Positions 1-6,210 are shown, numbered from the stretch's first letter. The stretch: 9,588 bases of DNA from Bacteroides sp. (GCA_030152865.1 JASLIW010000033.1:1-9588); one strand, 5' to 3'. The notes: a model not told the origin generated them from the letters alone. Numbers and translations are program-made.

Positions 1-809
1 TAGAGGGCGAAACCAACGTCTATGACATGCGCATCACAGCGCATGAAGATGGTTGGATTTATGGATTCTTCTGCTCAGAGCGTCAAGCCTATCCTGGCTC
101 CGTAACTGATACTTCTTCGGCCATCGCATCAACAGGAATAATTCGTACCAAAGACCTCAAAAACTGGGAACGATTACCTAACTTGCGCTCCAAGAGCCAC
201 CAACGCAATGTCGTGCTTCATCCTGAATTTGTAGAAGGGAAGTATGCCCTCTACACCCGTCCGCAAGACGAGTTTATTGAGGCTGGCAAAGGGGGAGGTA
301 TTCATTGGAGCTTGATTGAAGATATCGAACATGCAGAGGTCAAAGAAGAAACCCTGCTCAATGAGCGCTTCTACCATACCATCAAAGAAGCCAAGAACGG
401 CGAAGGGCCACACCCCATCAAGACCGACCGAGGCTGGTTGCACTTGGCTCATGGGGTGCGCAACTGTGCAGATGGCCTGCGTTATGTACTCTATTTGTAT
501 GTTACAGACTTAAAAGAACCCAATAAAATAATAGCAGAGCCAGCAGGCTACCTGATGGCCCCCAGAGGCCTAGAGCGAGTAGGGGATGTCTCCAATGTCC
601 TTTTCTCCAACGGATGGATCACCGATGAGGACGGAAAAGTCTATATCTACTACGCTTCATCAGATACACGTATGCACGTAGCTACCTCAACTGTAGATCG
701 TCTCTTGGATTACTGCTTCCATACAGCTGCTGATGGATATACCACCTCAGCCTCCTTGAAAGTGGTCAATGAACTCATTGAGAAAAATAAAAAGCTGCTA
801 AACAAATAA
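1..809 (+). CDS. GH130 beta-mannoside phosphorylase, 4-O-beta-D-mannosyl-D-glucose phosphorylase type (5'-truncated)
   Basis: Only the C-terminal part is present. The reading frame is open from base 3, so the ATG at 27 is an internal methionine and not the start. The visible 268 residues begin EGETNVYDMRITAHEDGW. In GH130 enzymes the catalytic acid Asp lies in a motif of the form (E/Y)D(P/M)R(I/L)T, so the Asp at 24-26 (VYDMRIT) is the likely catalytic residue. About 260 residues follow it, close to what I recall for the roughly 390-aa Bacteroides fragilis mannosyl-glucose phosphorylase (catalytic Asp near 131), so about 130 residues are missing to the left. No signal peptide can be judged. 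The family phosphorolyses mannosyl-glucose to mannose-1-phosphate and glucose in the cytoplasm. The stop codon is 3 bases before a GPH symporter, which fits the known mannan operon that also carries a GH26 mannanase and a cellobiose 2-epimerase. Family assignment is firm; exact substrate is inferred. Confidence 0.85.
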   Translation, partial: EGETNVYDMRITAHEDGWIYGFFCSERQAYPGSVTDTSSAIASTGIIRTKDLKNWERLPNLRSKSHQRNVVLHPEFVEGKYALYTRPQDEFIEAGKGGGIHWSLIEDIEHAEVKEETLLNERFYHTIKEAKNGEGPHPIKTDRGWLHLAHGVRNCADGLRYVLYLYVTDLKEPNKIIAEPAGYLMAPRGLERVGDVSNVLFSNGWITDEDGKVYIYYASSDTRMHVATSTVDRLLDYCFHTAADGYTTSASLKVVNELIEKNKKLLNK

Positions 810-812
810 ACT

Positions 813-2243
813 ATGAAAATACTACAAGCAGATAAAAGCACAGAGAAAGTCGGTTTGAGAGAGAAGGTCGCCTATGGATTTGGCGATGCTGCCTTCTCCA
901 TGTTTTGGAAACTATTCACCATGTACCTACTCTTCTTCTACACCGATGTGGTAGGTATAGGTGCAGCAGTGGTAGGTACCATGATTTTTGTTACTCGTTT
1001 TTGGGATGCCTTCCTCGATGTTGGGATCGGAATCATGGCCGACCGAACGAAATCGAGATGGGGCATGTTCAGACCCTACCTCCTTTGGGGGGCTATACCC
1101 TTTGGACTCGTAGGTGTGCTCACATTTACTGCCCCTGAACTCTCGGCAACGGGCAAGATCGTCTATGCCTACATCAGCTACTCCTTAATGATGATAGTAT
1201 ATTCCCTGCTCAATGTGCCTTATGCCTCATTGCTAGGGGTAATGACACCCGATTCTAAGGTAAGAACGCAACTCTCCTCATACCGAATGATCTTTGCTTT
1301 TATCGGTAGTATTGTTGTTTTACTCTTGGTGGAGCCCTTGGTAGAGTTCTTTAGCAAGTGGAATGTTTCAGGCGCTGAGGTCAACCTCAAATTTGGCTGG
1401 CAGATGTCTGCCATCGTCTTCTCTATCCTAGCTGTGGTCTTATTGCTCCTTTGCTTTGCCTGGACCAAAGAGCGTGTCAAACCTATTAAGCAAGCCAAGA
1501 ACCCCATCAAGACAGACTTGAAGGATTTGCTCATCAACAAACCTTGGTGGATACTGCTTGGTGCAAGTATTTCTACCTTGATGTTCAACTCCATCAGAGA
1601 TGGGGTAGCCGTCTATTTCTTTAAGTACAATGTGGTAGAGACCCATCTCTTTCACATCAGCTTTATGAATACTAACCTTGCCCTCATCACGGTCTATTTA
1701 GTGCTCGGGCAAGCAGCAAATATTGTAGGTATATTACTAACCAGCCCTGTCTCCAACAAGATTGGAAAGCGAGCCACCTTCCTTGCTGCCATGGCCATAG
1801 CCACGGTATTTAGTGTGCTCTTCTATTTCTTAGATTATAGCAATATACCTTTGATACTCGTCTTTCAGTTTATTATTAGTATCTGTGCAGGAGCCGTTAC
1901 CCCCTTGTTGTGGTCGATGTATGCTGATATTGCAGACTACTCCGAGTGGAAGACAGGCCGCCGAGCAACAGGGCTCATCTTTTCAGCCTCCTCCATGTCC
2001 CAAAAACTAGGTGGTGCCTTGGGAGTAGCTGTAGTAGGCTGGCTACTGGCCTATTTTGGCTATGTAAGTGGGGCAGAGCAATCGGCCCATACCCAAACAG
2101 GTATCCAGATGATGATGAGCATCTTCCCAGCTATAGCCACCTTTGTGTCGGCAGGCTTTATGTTCTTTTACAACATCACCGAATCCAAGCTAAAGGAGAT
2201 TTCTGTAGAACTAGATGCATCAAGGCAAAATGAAGAAGAGTAG
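813..2243 (+). CDS. GPH-family (MelB/XynP-like, MFS_2) sodium/sugar symporter
   Basis: This 476-aa protein has about 12 hydrophobic segments and the full signature of glycoside-pentoside-hexuronide:cation symporters. The N-terminus has KVAYGFGDAAFSMFW (18-32). Helix II has R62, D65 and D69 with the RxxDAxxD spacing of the MelB cation site (R52/D55/D59). The cytoplasmic loop reads ADRTKSRWGMFRPYLLW (76-92). The C-terminal half has YADIADYSEWKTGRRATG (370-387), where K380 matches the MelB helix XI lysine. The position of MelB D124 is Asn134 (NVPYAS), as in many non-melibiose members. It would sit in the inner membrane and import a disaccharide with Na+ or H+. The 3-bp gap to the GH130 gene indicates co-translation and points to mannobiose or mannosyl-glucose as substrate; that is inference from context. 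The start at 813 is the first ATG and the protein has the usual family length. A hairpin terminator follows 37 bp after the stop. Confidence 0.92.
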   Translation: MKILQADKSTEKVGLREKVAYGFGDAAFSMFWKLFTMYLLFFYTDVVGIGAAVVGTMIFVTRFWDAFLDVGIGIMADRTKSRWGMFRPYLLWGAIPFGLVGVLTFTAPELSATGKIVYAYISYSLMMIVYSLLNVPYASLLGVMTPDSKVRTQLSSYRMIFAFIGSIVVLLLVEPLVEFFSKWNVSGAEVNLKFGWQMSAIVFSILAVVLLLLCFAWTKERVKPIKQAKNPIKTDLKDLLINKPWWILLGASISTLMFNSIRDGVAVYFFKYNVVETHLFHISFMNTNLALITVYLVLGQAANIVGILLTSPVSNKIGKRATFLAAMAIATVFSVLFYFLDYSNIPLILVFQFIISICAGAVTPLLWSMYADIADYSEWKTGRRATGLIFSASSMSQKLGGALGVAVVGWLLAYFGYVSGAEQSAHTQTGIQMMMSIFPAIATFVSAGFMFFYNITESKLKEISVELDASRQNEEE

Positions 2244-2280
2244 TTTTTTATGTTGCAATAGATGAAGTGTTTAAAGTGAA

Positions 2281-2320
2281 GAAAGCCCCCTAACTAACAA
2301 GTTAGGGGGCTTTCTCTATG
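2281..2320. terminator. Bidirectional intrinsic terminator between convergent genes
   Basis: A perfect 15-bp inverted repeat (2281-2295 and 2300-2314; left arm GAAAGCCCCCTAACT) has a 4-base loop, AACA. On the plus strand it is followed by a pyrimidine-rich run (TTTCTCTATGTTCTT, including the arm's last bases). On the minus strand it is followed by TTCACTTT. It lies between the symporter stop (2243) and the convergent RRM gene stop (2339), so it can end both transcripts. Confidence 0.9.
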
Positions 2321-2338
2321 TTCTTTACGAAGCTCTAC

Positions 2339-2632
2339 TTAGAATCTATTGTTGTAGCCACCTCGGTTTGAAGAACGAGCTGGTCTTTCTTCGCGAGGTC
2401 TAGCCTCTGTTACAGAAATAGTTCTGCCATCTACTTCTGTATCATTCAATTCAGAAATAGCTTGTGATGCAGCTTCGTCGTCAGACATTTCAACAAAGCC
2501 AAAGCCTCTTGAACGACCTGTAAAACGATCTGTAATAACTTTCGCTGAACTTACTTCTCCGTATGCTGCGAACAATTCTTCTAAGCCTTCAGAGTCAACT
2601 CCGTAGCTTAATCCACCAATGTAAATATTCAT
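2339..2632 (-). CDS. Small RRM-domain RNA-binding protein (Bacteroidetes RRM-1 type)
   Basis: This is a 97-aa single RNA recognition motif. RNP2 is IYIGGL (3-8) and RNP1 is RGFGFVEM (42-49), carrying the aromatic residues that stack on RNA bases. The RRM fills about residues 1-77. The tail (78-97) is short, rich in Arg, Gly and Asn (PREERPARSSNRGG) and probably disordered. Proteins of this size and layout are the RbpA/B/C-type proteins of Bacteroides; from memory, RbpB there binds mRNAs and small RNAs and affects polysaccharide-utilisation loci. Whether this gene is an orthologue of any one of them cannot be settled here. The start at 2632 makes RNP2 begin at residue 3, normal for the family. 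It is preceded by an A-rich leader (TTTTACAAAAAA) with no Shine-Dalgarno site. It follows the cold-shock gene on the same strand after a 210-bp gap, so it may be in that operon or have its own promoter. Confidence 0.92.
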   Translation of the reverse strand: MNIYIGGLSYGVDSEGLEELFAAYGEVSSAKVITDRFTGRSRGFGFVEMSDDEAASQAISELNDTEVDGRTISVTEARPREERPARSSNRGGYNNRF

Positions 2633-2739
2633 TTTTTTGTAAAATTTAATTCATAAAATCAGATGAGAACCATTTATACTGTACATGCTCCAACCTGAAA
2701 TTAAAAATTAAAAGTAGAGAACGGTATGTGATAAAGCTC

Positions 2740-2758
2740 ACCTTTATTTTATAAAGGT
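2740..2758. repeat. 8-bp inverted repeat between the cold-shock and RRM genes
   Basis: ACCTTTAT (2740-2747) and ATAAAGGT (2751-2758) are separated by TTT. It lies in the 210-bp gap, about 110 bases before the RRM start codon and about 85 bases past the cold-shock stop. No T-run follows on the minus strand, so it is not a classic terminator. It could be an operator, a leader hairpin or an RNA processing/3'-end structure. AT-rich repeats of this size also arise by chance. Confidence 0.35.
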
Positions 2759-2842
2759 TATTTATTTGTTTAAAGGTAGGGATTACTTTTCTAAAAAGTG
2801 TACCTACTCATTTTTTAATTTTGTGCTAGGCAAAGAAGCGTG

Positions 2843-3286
2843 TTACTCTACTATCTTTACCTCTACGGCATTCATGCCCTTGGGTCCTTTTTCCAAACGG
2901 AAGGTCACATTGTCATTTTCCCGTATCATATCAGGTGCATTACTGATGTGAAAGAAGTATTTTTCTACACTGCCCTTGTCTTTAATAAAGCCAAAGCCCT
3001 TGTCGTCGTTGAAGAACTCCACACGACCGCTCAACTCTTGATCCTCATCAATCGGCTCGTCTTTAGGTATAGACACTTCTATATCTTCGGCTTTAATTTC
3101 TTCTACTTCAGTGGGATCGGGTGGTGTATCGGTGATTACGCCAAATTCATCTACATAGGCAATCATATCTTCAAAAGAGTCTGGTGCGTTCTTCTTGCGC
3201 TCTTCACGTCTTTTCTGTTTTTCTCTGCGTTTCTGTGCTTTGTTTTTTTCTATTTCTCTCTTTCTAAAAGAATTTGATTTTGCCAT
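2843..3286 (-). CDS. Cold-shock-domain protein with a basic N-terminal extension
   Basis: This 147-aa protein has three parts. Residues 1-32 are strongly basic and probably helical or disordered (repeated RKRE, KRREKQKRREERKK). Residues 35-84 are an acidic linker rich in D, E and P. Residues 85-147 form a cold-shock (OB-fold) domain with GRVEFFNDDKGFGFI (87-101, RNP1 KGFGFI) and RNP2 YFFHIS (110-115). Classical CspA proteins are about 70 aa, so half of this one is extra; similar long versions are common in Bacteroidetes. It should bind single-stranded RNA and act as an RNA chaperone, with the basic segment adding non-specific affinity (inferred). It starts 59 bp after the DEAD-box helicase stop on the same strand, so the two are probably one transcript. 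The start ATG follows an A/T run (AAAAAAATATATAT) typical of initiation without Shine-Dalgarno in this phylum. Confidence 0.92.
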   Translation of the reverse strand: MAKSNSFRKREIEKNKAQKRREKQKRREERKKNAPDSFEDMIAYVDEFGVITDTPPDPTEVEEIKAEDIEVSIPKDEPIDEDQELSGRVEFFNDDKGFGFIKDKGSVEKYFFHISNAPDMIRENDNVTFRLEKGPKGMNAVEVKIVE

Positions 3287-3323
3287 ATATATATTTTTTT
3301 AATAGTGAATATTCGTAGGAATG

Positions 3324-3340
3324 AAGGAGGCGTACTCCTT
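3324..3340 (-). other. Short hairpin between helicase and cold-shock genes
   Basis: On the minus strand AAGGAG and CTCCTT flank a 5-base loop (TACGC). It begins 5 bases past the helicase stop codon and ends 37 bases before the cold-shock start. No T-run follows directly, so it is not an efficient terminator by itself. It may be a processing or mRNA-stability element between two co-transcribed genes. Confidence 0.3.
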
Positions 3341-3345
3341 ACTTA

Positions 3346-4473
3346 TTAATTACTTCTAAGCTTTGTCATAGGCAGTCTTTTACCCGTTAGTTTTTCTATA
3401 TCTCGTAGTAAATTACGTTCTGATTTGGAGCAAAAAGAGATGGCTTTGCCCTCATTGCCTGCTCTACCTGTTCTACCAATACGGTGTACATAAGTTTCAG
3501 GCACATCGGGTAGGTCGTAATTGATTACCAGCTCTAGGCTGTCAATATCAATACCTCGTGCTGCAATATCTGTAGCCACAAGCACCTGCGTTCTGTGTTC
3601 CTTAAAGTTTTCTAAGGCACGCTGACGTGCATTTTGAGATTTGTTGCCATGTATGGCCTCTCCTGTAATGCCTGCCTTGGACACCGTACGTGCTATTCGA
3701 TTTGCACCGTGCTTGGTACGTGAAAAGACCAAGACCGATTGCCCCTTATCTTCCTTAAGCAGTTCGATAAGCAGGTCATTCTTTTGATTCTTTTCTAGTA
3801 GATAAACGGATTGATCGATGGTATCTACCACCGAAGAGGCAGGAGTAACTTCTACCTTTACAGGTCTCTTTAGGAGGCTGCGTGAAAGCGTGTCAATAGA
3901 CTTGGGCATGGTGGCCGAAAACAAAAGCGTTTGTTTGCGCTTAGGCAGCTTGGGTAAGATACGTTTGATGTCGTGTATAAAGCCCATATCGAGCATACGA
4001 TCGGCTTCATCGAGCACAAAATGCTGAACTTGATTGAGCTTAACAAAGCCCTGATTCATCAAGTCGAGCAATCTACCTGGCGTAGCCACTAAGATGTCTA
4101 TGCCTTGTTTTAAGGCTCTAACTTGTGCGTTTTGTTTTACCCCACCAAAAATCACCGTATGCCGTAGCTTGGTGTAAGGGGTGTACTCTTTAATAGAATC
4201 GTTGATCTGGATTGCAAGCTCCCGAGTTGGGGTAAGAATTAGTGCTTGGATACCTCTGAGAGGTCTCTCTTGCGAGGCCAATACCAGTTGCTGTATAATA
4301 GGGATAGCAAATGCTGCTGTCTTTCCTGTGCCTGTTTGGGCCAGTCCTAATATGTCTCGGTTGTCTAAGGCTGGGGTTATCGCTTTTTGTTGTATTGGAG
4401 TAGGATTTGTATATCCTTTTTCTGAAAGAGCCCTCAATACTGGCTCTATAATCTGTAATTCTGTAAATGTCAT
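3346..4473 (-). CDS. DEAD-box ATP-dependent RNA helicase (RhlE-like)
   Basis: This 375-aa protein has every helicase motif in order: Q motif GYTNPTPIQQ (20-29), motif I AQTGTGKT (45-52), Ia PTRELA (82-87), Ib TPGR (131-134), II DEAD (155-158), III SAT (186-188), IV VLVFSRTK (about 247-254), V ATDIAARGID (300-309) and VI HRIGRTGR (330-337). It therefore has both RecA-like domains, intact ATPase residues and the arginine fingers. It ends about 38 residues after motif VI, so it is core-only, without the long basic tail of many RhlE proteins. It likely unwinds short duplexes in mRNA or ribosomal precursors. Its cold-shock-protein neighbour suggests cold or growth-transition adaptation. The start at 4473 gives the usual spacing to the Q motif, and a -7 box lies 120-130 bases upstream. 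RhlE versus CshA/DeaD subtype is a similarity judgement. Confidence 0.95.
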   Translation of the reverse strand: MTFTELQIIEPVLRALSEKGYTNPTPIQQKAITPALDNRDILGLAQTGTGKTAAFAIPIIQQLVLASQERPLRGIQALILTPTRELAIQINDSIKEYTPYTKLRHTVIFGGVKQNAQVRALKQGIDILVATPGRLLDLMNQGFVKLNQVQHFVLDEADRMLDMGFIHDIKRILPKLPKRKQTLLFSATMPKSIDTLSRSLLKRPVKVEVTPASSVVDTIDQSVYLLEKNQKNDLLIELLKEDKGQSVLVFSRTKHGANRIARTVSKAGITGEAIHGNKSQNARQRALENFKEHRTQVLVATDIAARGIDIDSLELVINYDLPDVPETYVHRIGRTGRAGNEGKAISFCSKSERNLLRDIEKLTGKRLPMTKLRSN

Positions 4474-4492
4474 GTATTACTAATGTACTGCA

Positions 4493-4513
4493 CCAATAGC
4501 TCAATGAGCTTGG
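4493..4513 (-). other. Leader hairpin upstream of the DEAD-box helicase
   Basis: On the minus strand CCA-AGCTC and GAGCT-(AT)-TGG pair around a 3-base loop (ATT), giving 8 bp with a 2-base bulge. It lies 20-40 bases before the helicase start codon and would be in its 5' untranslated region if the -7 box at 4594-4601 is used. A role in controlling translation is possible but not shown. Confidence 0.35.
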
Positions 4514-4593
4514 AGCAGGATAATGTGAAAATCAACAAATAGTGGGGAGAATACCTATGCGGAAGAAACCTACACGAAATGTCTTTAACAGCA

Positions 4594-4601
4594 CAAAGAT
4601 A
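4594..4601 (-). promoter_or_regulatory. -7 promoter box for the helicase/cold-shock operon
   Basis: The minus strand reads TATCTTTG, an exact match to the Bacteroidetes sigma-ABfr -7 consensus TAnnTTTG. It is about 120 bases upstream of the helicase start and just downstream (minus sense) of the terminator at 4641-4680, so the operon would start afresh here. The -33 TTTG is poor; only a TTG at 4615-4617 is seen, at too short a spacing. The predicted leader is about 110 nt. Confidence 0.5.
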
Positions 4602-4640
4602 ATCATAATTCCATCAAGTCTAACATCTTTTGAGATATAA

Positions 4641-4680
4641 ATAAAAAAGGTCCCTGATAGAGGGAGCTTGGATCAGGACC
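4641..4680 (-). terminator. Minus-strand intrinsic terminator with no annotated gene upstream
   Basis: Read on the minus strand, GGTCCTGAT (4680-4672) pairs with ATCAGGGACC (4658-4649) with one bulged base, around a 13-base loop. The stem is followed immediately by TTTTTTAT (4648-4641). The opposite strand has no T-run after the stem, so it works only for minus-strand transcription. No coding gene precedes it on this strand within the window. It must end a non-coding transcript or one I cannot see as a gene. Confidence 0.75.
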
Positions 4681-4721
4681 AAAAGGGGCAAGTGTCAGGG
4701 AAGGAAGAGGCTTGGATCAGG
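4666..4721. repeat. 12-bp direct repeat GCTTGGATCAGG
   Basis: Identical copies lie at 4666-4677 and 4710-4721, 44 bp apart. One copy supplies part of the terminator stem and loop; the other is outside it. The CCCTGAT arm at 4652-4658 can also pair with TCAGGG at 4695-4700 or ATCAGGG at 4716-4722, so alternative folds are possible. Confidence 0.7.
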
Positions 4722-4790
4722 GGCAGAATAAATGCTAAGGTAATGGCAAAACACTACTGGTTTTGGATTGACTTTGCCTTGCTTTCTATG

Positions 4791-4812
4791 GCTTATATTT
4801 GAAAATATAAGC
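4791..4812. repeat. 22-bp palindrome GCTTATATTT-GA-AAATATAAGC
   Basis: Perfect 10-bp arms are separated by 2 bp. As RNA it would fold as a hairpin inside the candidate small RNA. As DNA it has the size and symmetry of a dimeric regulator's operator. No T-run follows on either strand, so it is not a terminator. Confidence 0.6.
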
Positions 4813-5087
4813 TGGATTTAGCATTCCTCAGCATATTCAAAATAGATGTTTTAAGGATATTGGTGAGCATATTATATTAGTCTTAATGATTGTTTAGGTT
4901 TAGTTCATCAAAACATGATTAGTAAACAATTTCATACTATCTCTTTATGTTACTAATAATATCCAAATACTCTATATGCGGGACATAAAGGGCTATTTAT
5001 TAGCATATTGATATTATATTATTTTTTAAAAGCACATAAATAAGCTTCAGTAGTCAATAATGTCTTTTTAATTTTTGAGCTTTCATG

Positions 5088-5095
5088 TAGTTTTG
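5088..5095 (+). promoter_or_regulatory. -7 promoter box for the HTH gene
   Basis: TAGTTTTG is an exact match to the Bacteroidetes -7 consensus TAnnTTTG, about 100 bases before the ATG at 5197. A -33 TTTG is not at the expected spacing; only TTTT at 5065-5068 lies there. A 9-bp direct repeat CTTTCATGT (5080-5088 and 5131-5139) brackets the predicted start site and might be regulatory. Confidence 0.45.
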
Positions 5096-5196
5096 ATATT
5101 CTGCCATTGCTACAAGAAGTAAAAGTTATACTTTCATGTCATGTTAACAAGTAATGATACATCACTAAGCACAGATAGTAAAAAAGCCTAACTACT

Positions 5197-6210
5197 ATGA
5201 CAAATTCTAATCATACACAACAACACCTAAGTTTGCATGATCAAATCATCGCACAAATTGAGGAGTTGTTGCCTGCAAAACAAAATAAGGTAGAATTTAT
5301 TGCATCCTTACTGGGAATAAGTACCAACTCAGCCTACCGCAGGCTCGTAGGTACTACACAGTTTAGCCTAAAGGAGGCCTCCCTGATATCATCTCACTTA
5401 AACTTCTCCTTAGATAATCTTCTGCTAGGGAGGAAGCTGCGCAAAAAAGCCCTGTTCGAAATCAACGACTTGCAAGACAACAACAATGATGTCTGTTTGA
5501 AGAAAATGGAGCAGTACATTCAAATTTTTCAAGGGGAGCAAGTCTGTGAACATGCCGAGTATATGCTAGCTACCAACAGTCTGCCCATAGGCTTAAGTGT
5601 AAAATCAGAGCTACTCTATAAGTTTAAACTATACAAATGGCTTTATGCCACAGGTAGAGTAAAGCCTACACTGCCACTTTCCGAGCTACAACTCTCTAAT
5701 GAGTTGCAGCTGGCTCAGCAACAATATGACCGTGTTTACTCCAACTGCAAGAAGGGCACCTTAATCATTGATGAGTTTTTTTACAGCTCTACGGTTTCTA
5801 AGATTCAGTTCTTTCATGCCCATGGCCTAGTGACAGATGAGGAGAGATCTATGCTGATGGAGGAGCTCTTGGAATCGATAGATGGTCTGGAGCTGGCAGC
5901 GAGTCAGGGTGCTTTTGAAGACGATGTCTTTTTAGACATTTATGTTAGCCCCCTGAAGATAGAGACTACCTATGTCTATGTGCTACTAGATGATCAACCC
6001 TTCTCATTCTTTCCAGGATATTCCATCAATCTGTTTAAGACTATGGATGCAGGCATTTGTGAAATTCAAGAAAACTGGTTGAAGTCGCTCATGAGGTACT
6101 CCTCCTCAATCACACAATCGAATGAGGTAGTGCGCTTCCAATACTTCGAAAGGCAGCGGGACATCGTACATACACTGGAGCAAAATAGCAAGCTCGCTTT
6201 AATACTCTAA
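5197..6210 (+). CDS. Helix-turn-helix protein with unknown C-terminal domain, probable transcription regulator
   Basis: This 337-aa protein has no signal peptide or membrane segment. Residues 14-75 form a helical DNA-binding region. Residues 31-65 (KVEFIASLLGISTNSAYRRL, then FSLKEASLIS) give an Xre/BetR-like helix-turn-helix in which GISTNSAYRRL would be the turn and recognition helix. Residues 76-337 are mixed alpha/beta with many aromatic residues and no motif I recognise. Cytosolic proteins of this build, a small HTH followed by about 250 residues of unknown fold, are frequent in Bacteroidetes. The start at 5197 is the first ATG in frame and leaves a short polar N-terminus rich in Asn and Gln. 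It is transcribed divergently from the helicase operon and lies 153 bp upstream of the lipoprotein operon on the same strand, so it may regulate either, or itself. No terminator is obvious after its stop, so read-through into the lipoproteins is possible. Confidence 0.75.
   Translation: MTNSNHTQQHLSLHDQIIAQIEELLPAKQNKVEFIASLLGISTNSAYRRLVGTTQFSLKEASLISSHLNFSLDNLLLGRKLRKKALFEINDLQDNNNDVCLKKMEQYIQIFQGEQVCEHAEYMLATNSLPIGLSVKSELLYKFKLYKWLYATGRVKPTLPLSELQLSNELQLAQQQYDRVYSNCKKGTLIIDEFFYSSTVSKIQFFHAHGLVTDEERSMLMEELLESIDGLELAASQGAFEDDVFLDIYVSPLKIETTYVYVLLDDQPFSFFPGYSINLFKTMDAGICEIQENWLKSLMRYSSSITQSNEVVRFQYFERQRDIVHTLEQNSKLALIL

Larger units (their letters stand above)
4641..4830 (-). ncRNA. Candidate small RNA ending at the 4641-4680 terminator
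   Basis: This is inferred from structure alone. On the minus strand, AATGCTAA (4825-4818) can pair with TTAGCATT (4738-4731). That stem encloses two hairpins: GCTTATATTT/AAATATAAGC (4812-4791) and GGCAAA/TTTGCC (4778-4745). Then come a C/U-rich single-stranded stretch and the intrinsic terminator. The 12-nt motif CCTGATCCAAGC occurs twice, once in the single-stranded stretch (4721-4710) and once running into the terminator loop (4677-4666). A near -7 sequence, CTATTTTG (4845-4838), would place the 5' end near 4830, just before the outer stem, giving about 190 nt. No match to 6S, SRP, RNase P or tmRNA signatures was seen. Ends and existence are unproven. Confidence 0.4.
4474..5196. other. Long intergenic region between divergent genes
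   Basis: There is no credible protein gene in these 723 bases on either strand. From left to right it holds the helicase leader with a small hairpin (4493-4513), a minus-strand -7 box (4594-4601), a minus-strand intrinsic terminator (4641-4680), nested inverted and direct repeats (4649-4825), and then strongly AT-rich DNA (4830-5196) with a plus-strand -7 box (5088-5095) before the HTH gene. In 4830-5196 I see three AGCATATT words and a repeated CTTTCATGT (5080-5088 and 5131-5139), nothing else. Confidence 0.6.

Noticed and set aside
1220..1594. Minus-strand open frame of 124 codons inside the symporter gene
   Set aside because: It lies wholly within a well-supported membrane transporter gene, has no recognisable domain and is explained by codon bias of the plus-strand gene.
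2633..2842. Possible separate promoter for the RRM gene
   Set aside because: No exact TAnnTTTG on the minus strand; the best tries (TACCTTTA near 2770-2777, TAACCTTT near 2753-2760) have mismatches and no -33 box at the right spacing.
2840..3277. Plus-strand open frame of 145 codons opposite the cold-shock gene
   Set aside because: It is the antisense image of a gene with clear RNP1/RNP2 motifs; its Phe/Tyr-rich product just mirrors Lys/Glu-rich codons on the other strand.
4190..4504. Minus-strand open frame overlapping the helicase start
   Set aside because: It is out of frame with the helicase, whose N-terminal motifs are intact, and the product shows no domain; no sign of a frameshift was found.
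4641..4830. Identity as 6S RNA, SRP RNA, tmRNA or RNase P RNA
   Set aside because: The length is near that of 6S RNA, but I see no long rod with a central bubble, no SRP tetraloop region, no tRNA-like end and no RNase P core motifs.
4830..5009. Three copies of AGCATATT (4830-4837, 4866-4873, 5002-5009)
   Set aside because: Spacing is irregular (36 and 136 bp) and the region is very AT-rich, so short repeated words are expected; not a CRISPR or iteron array.
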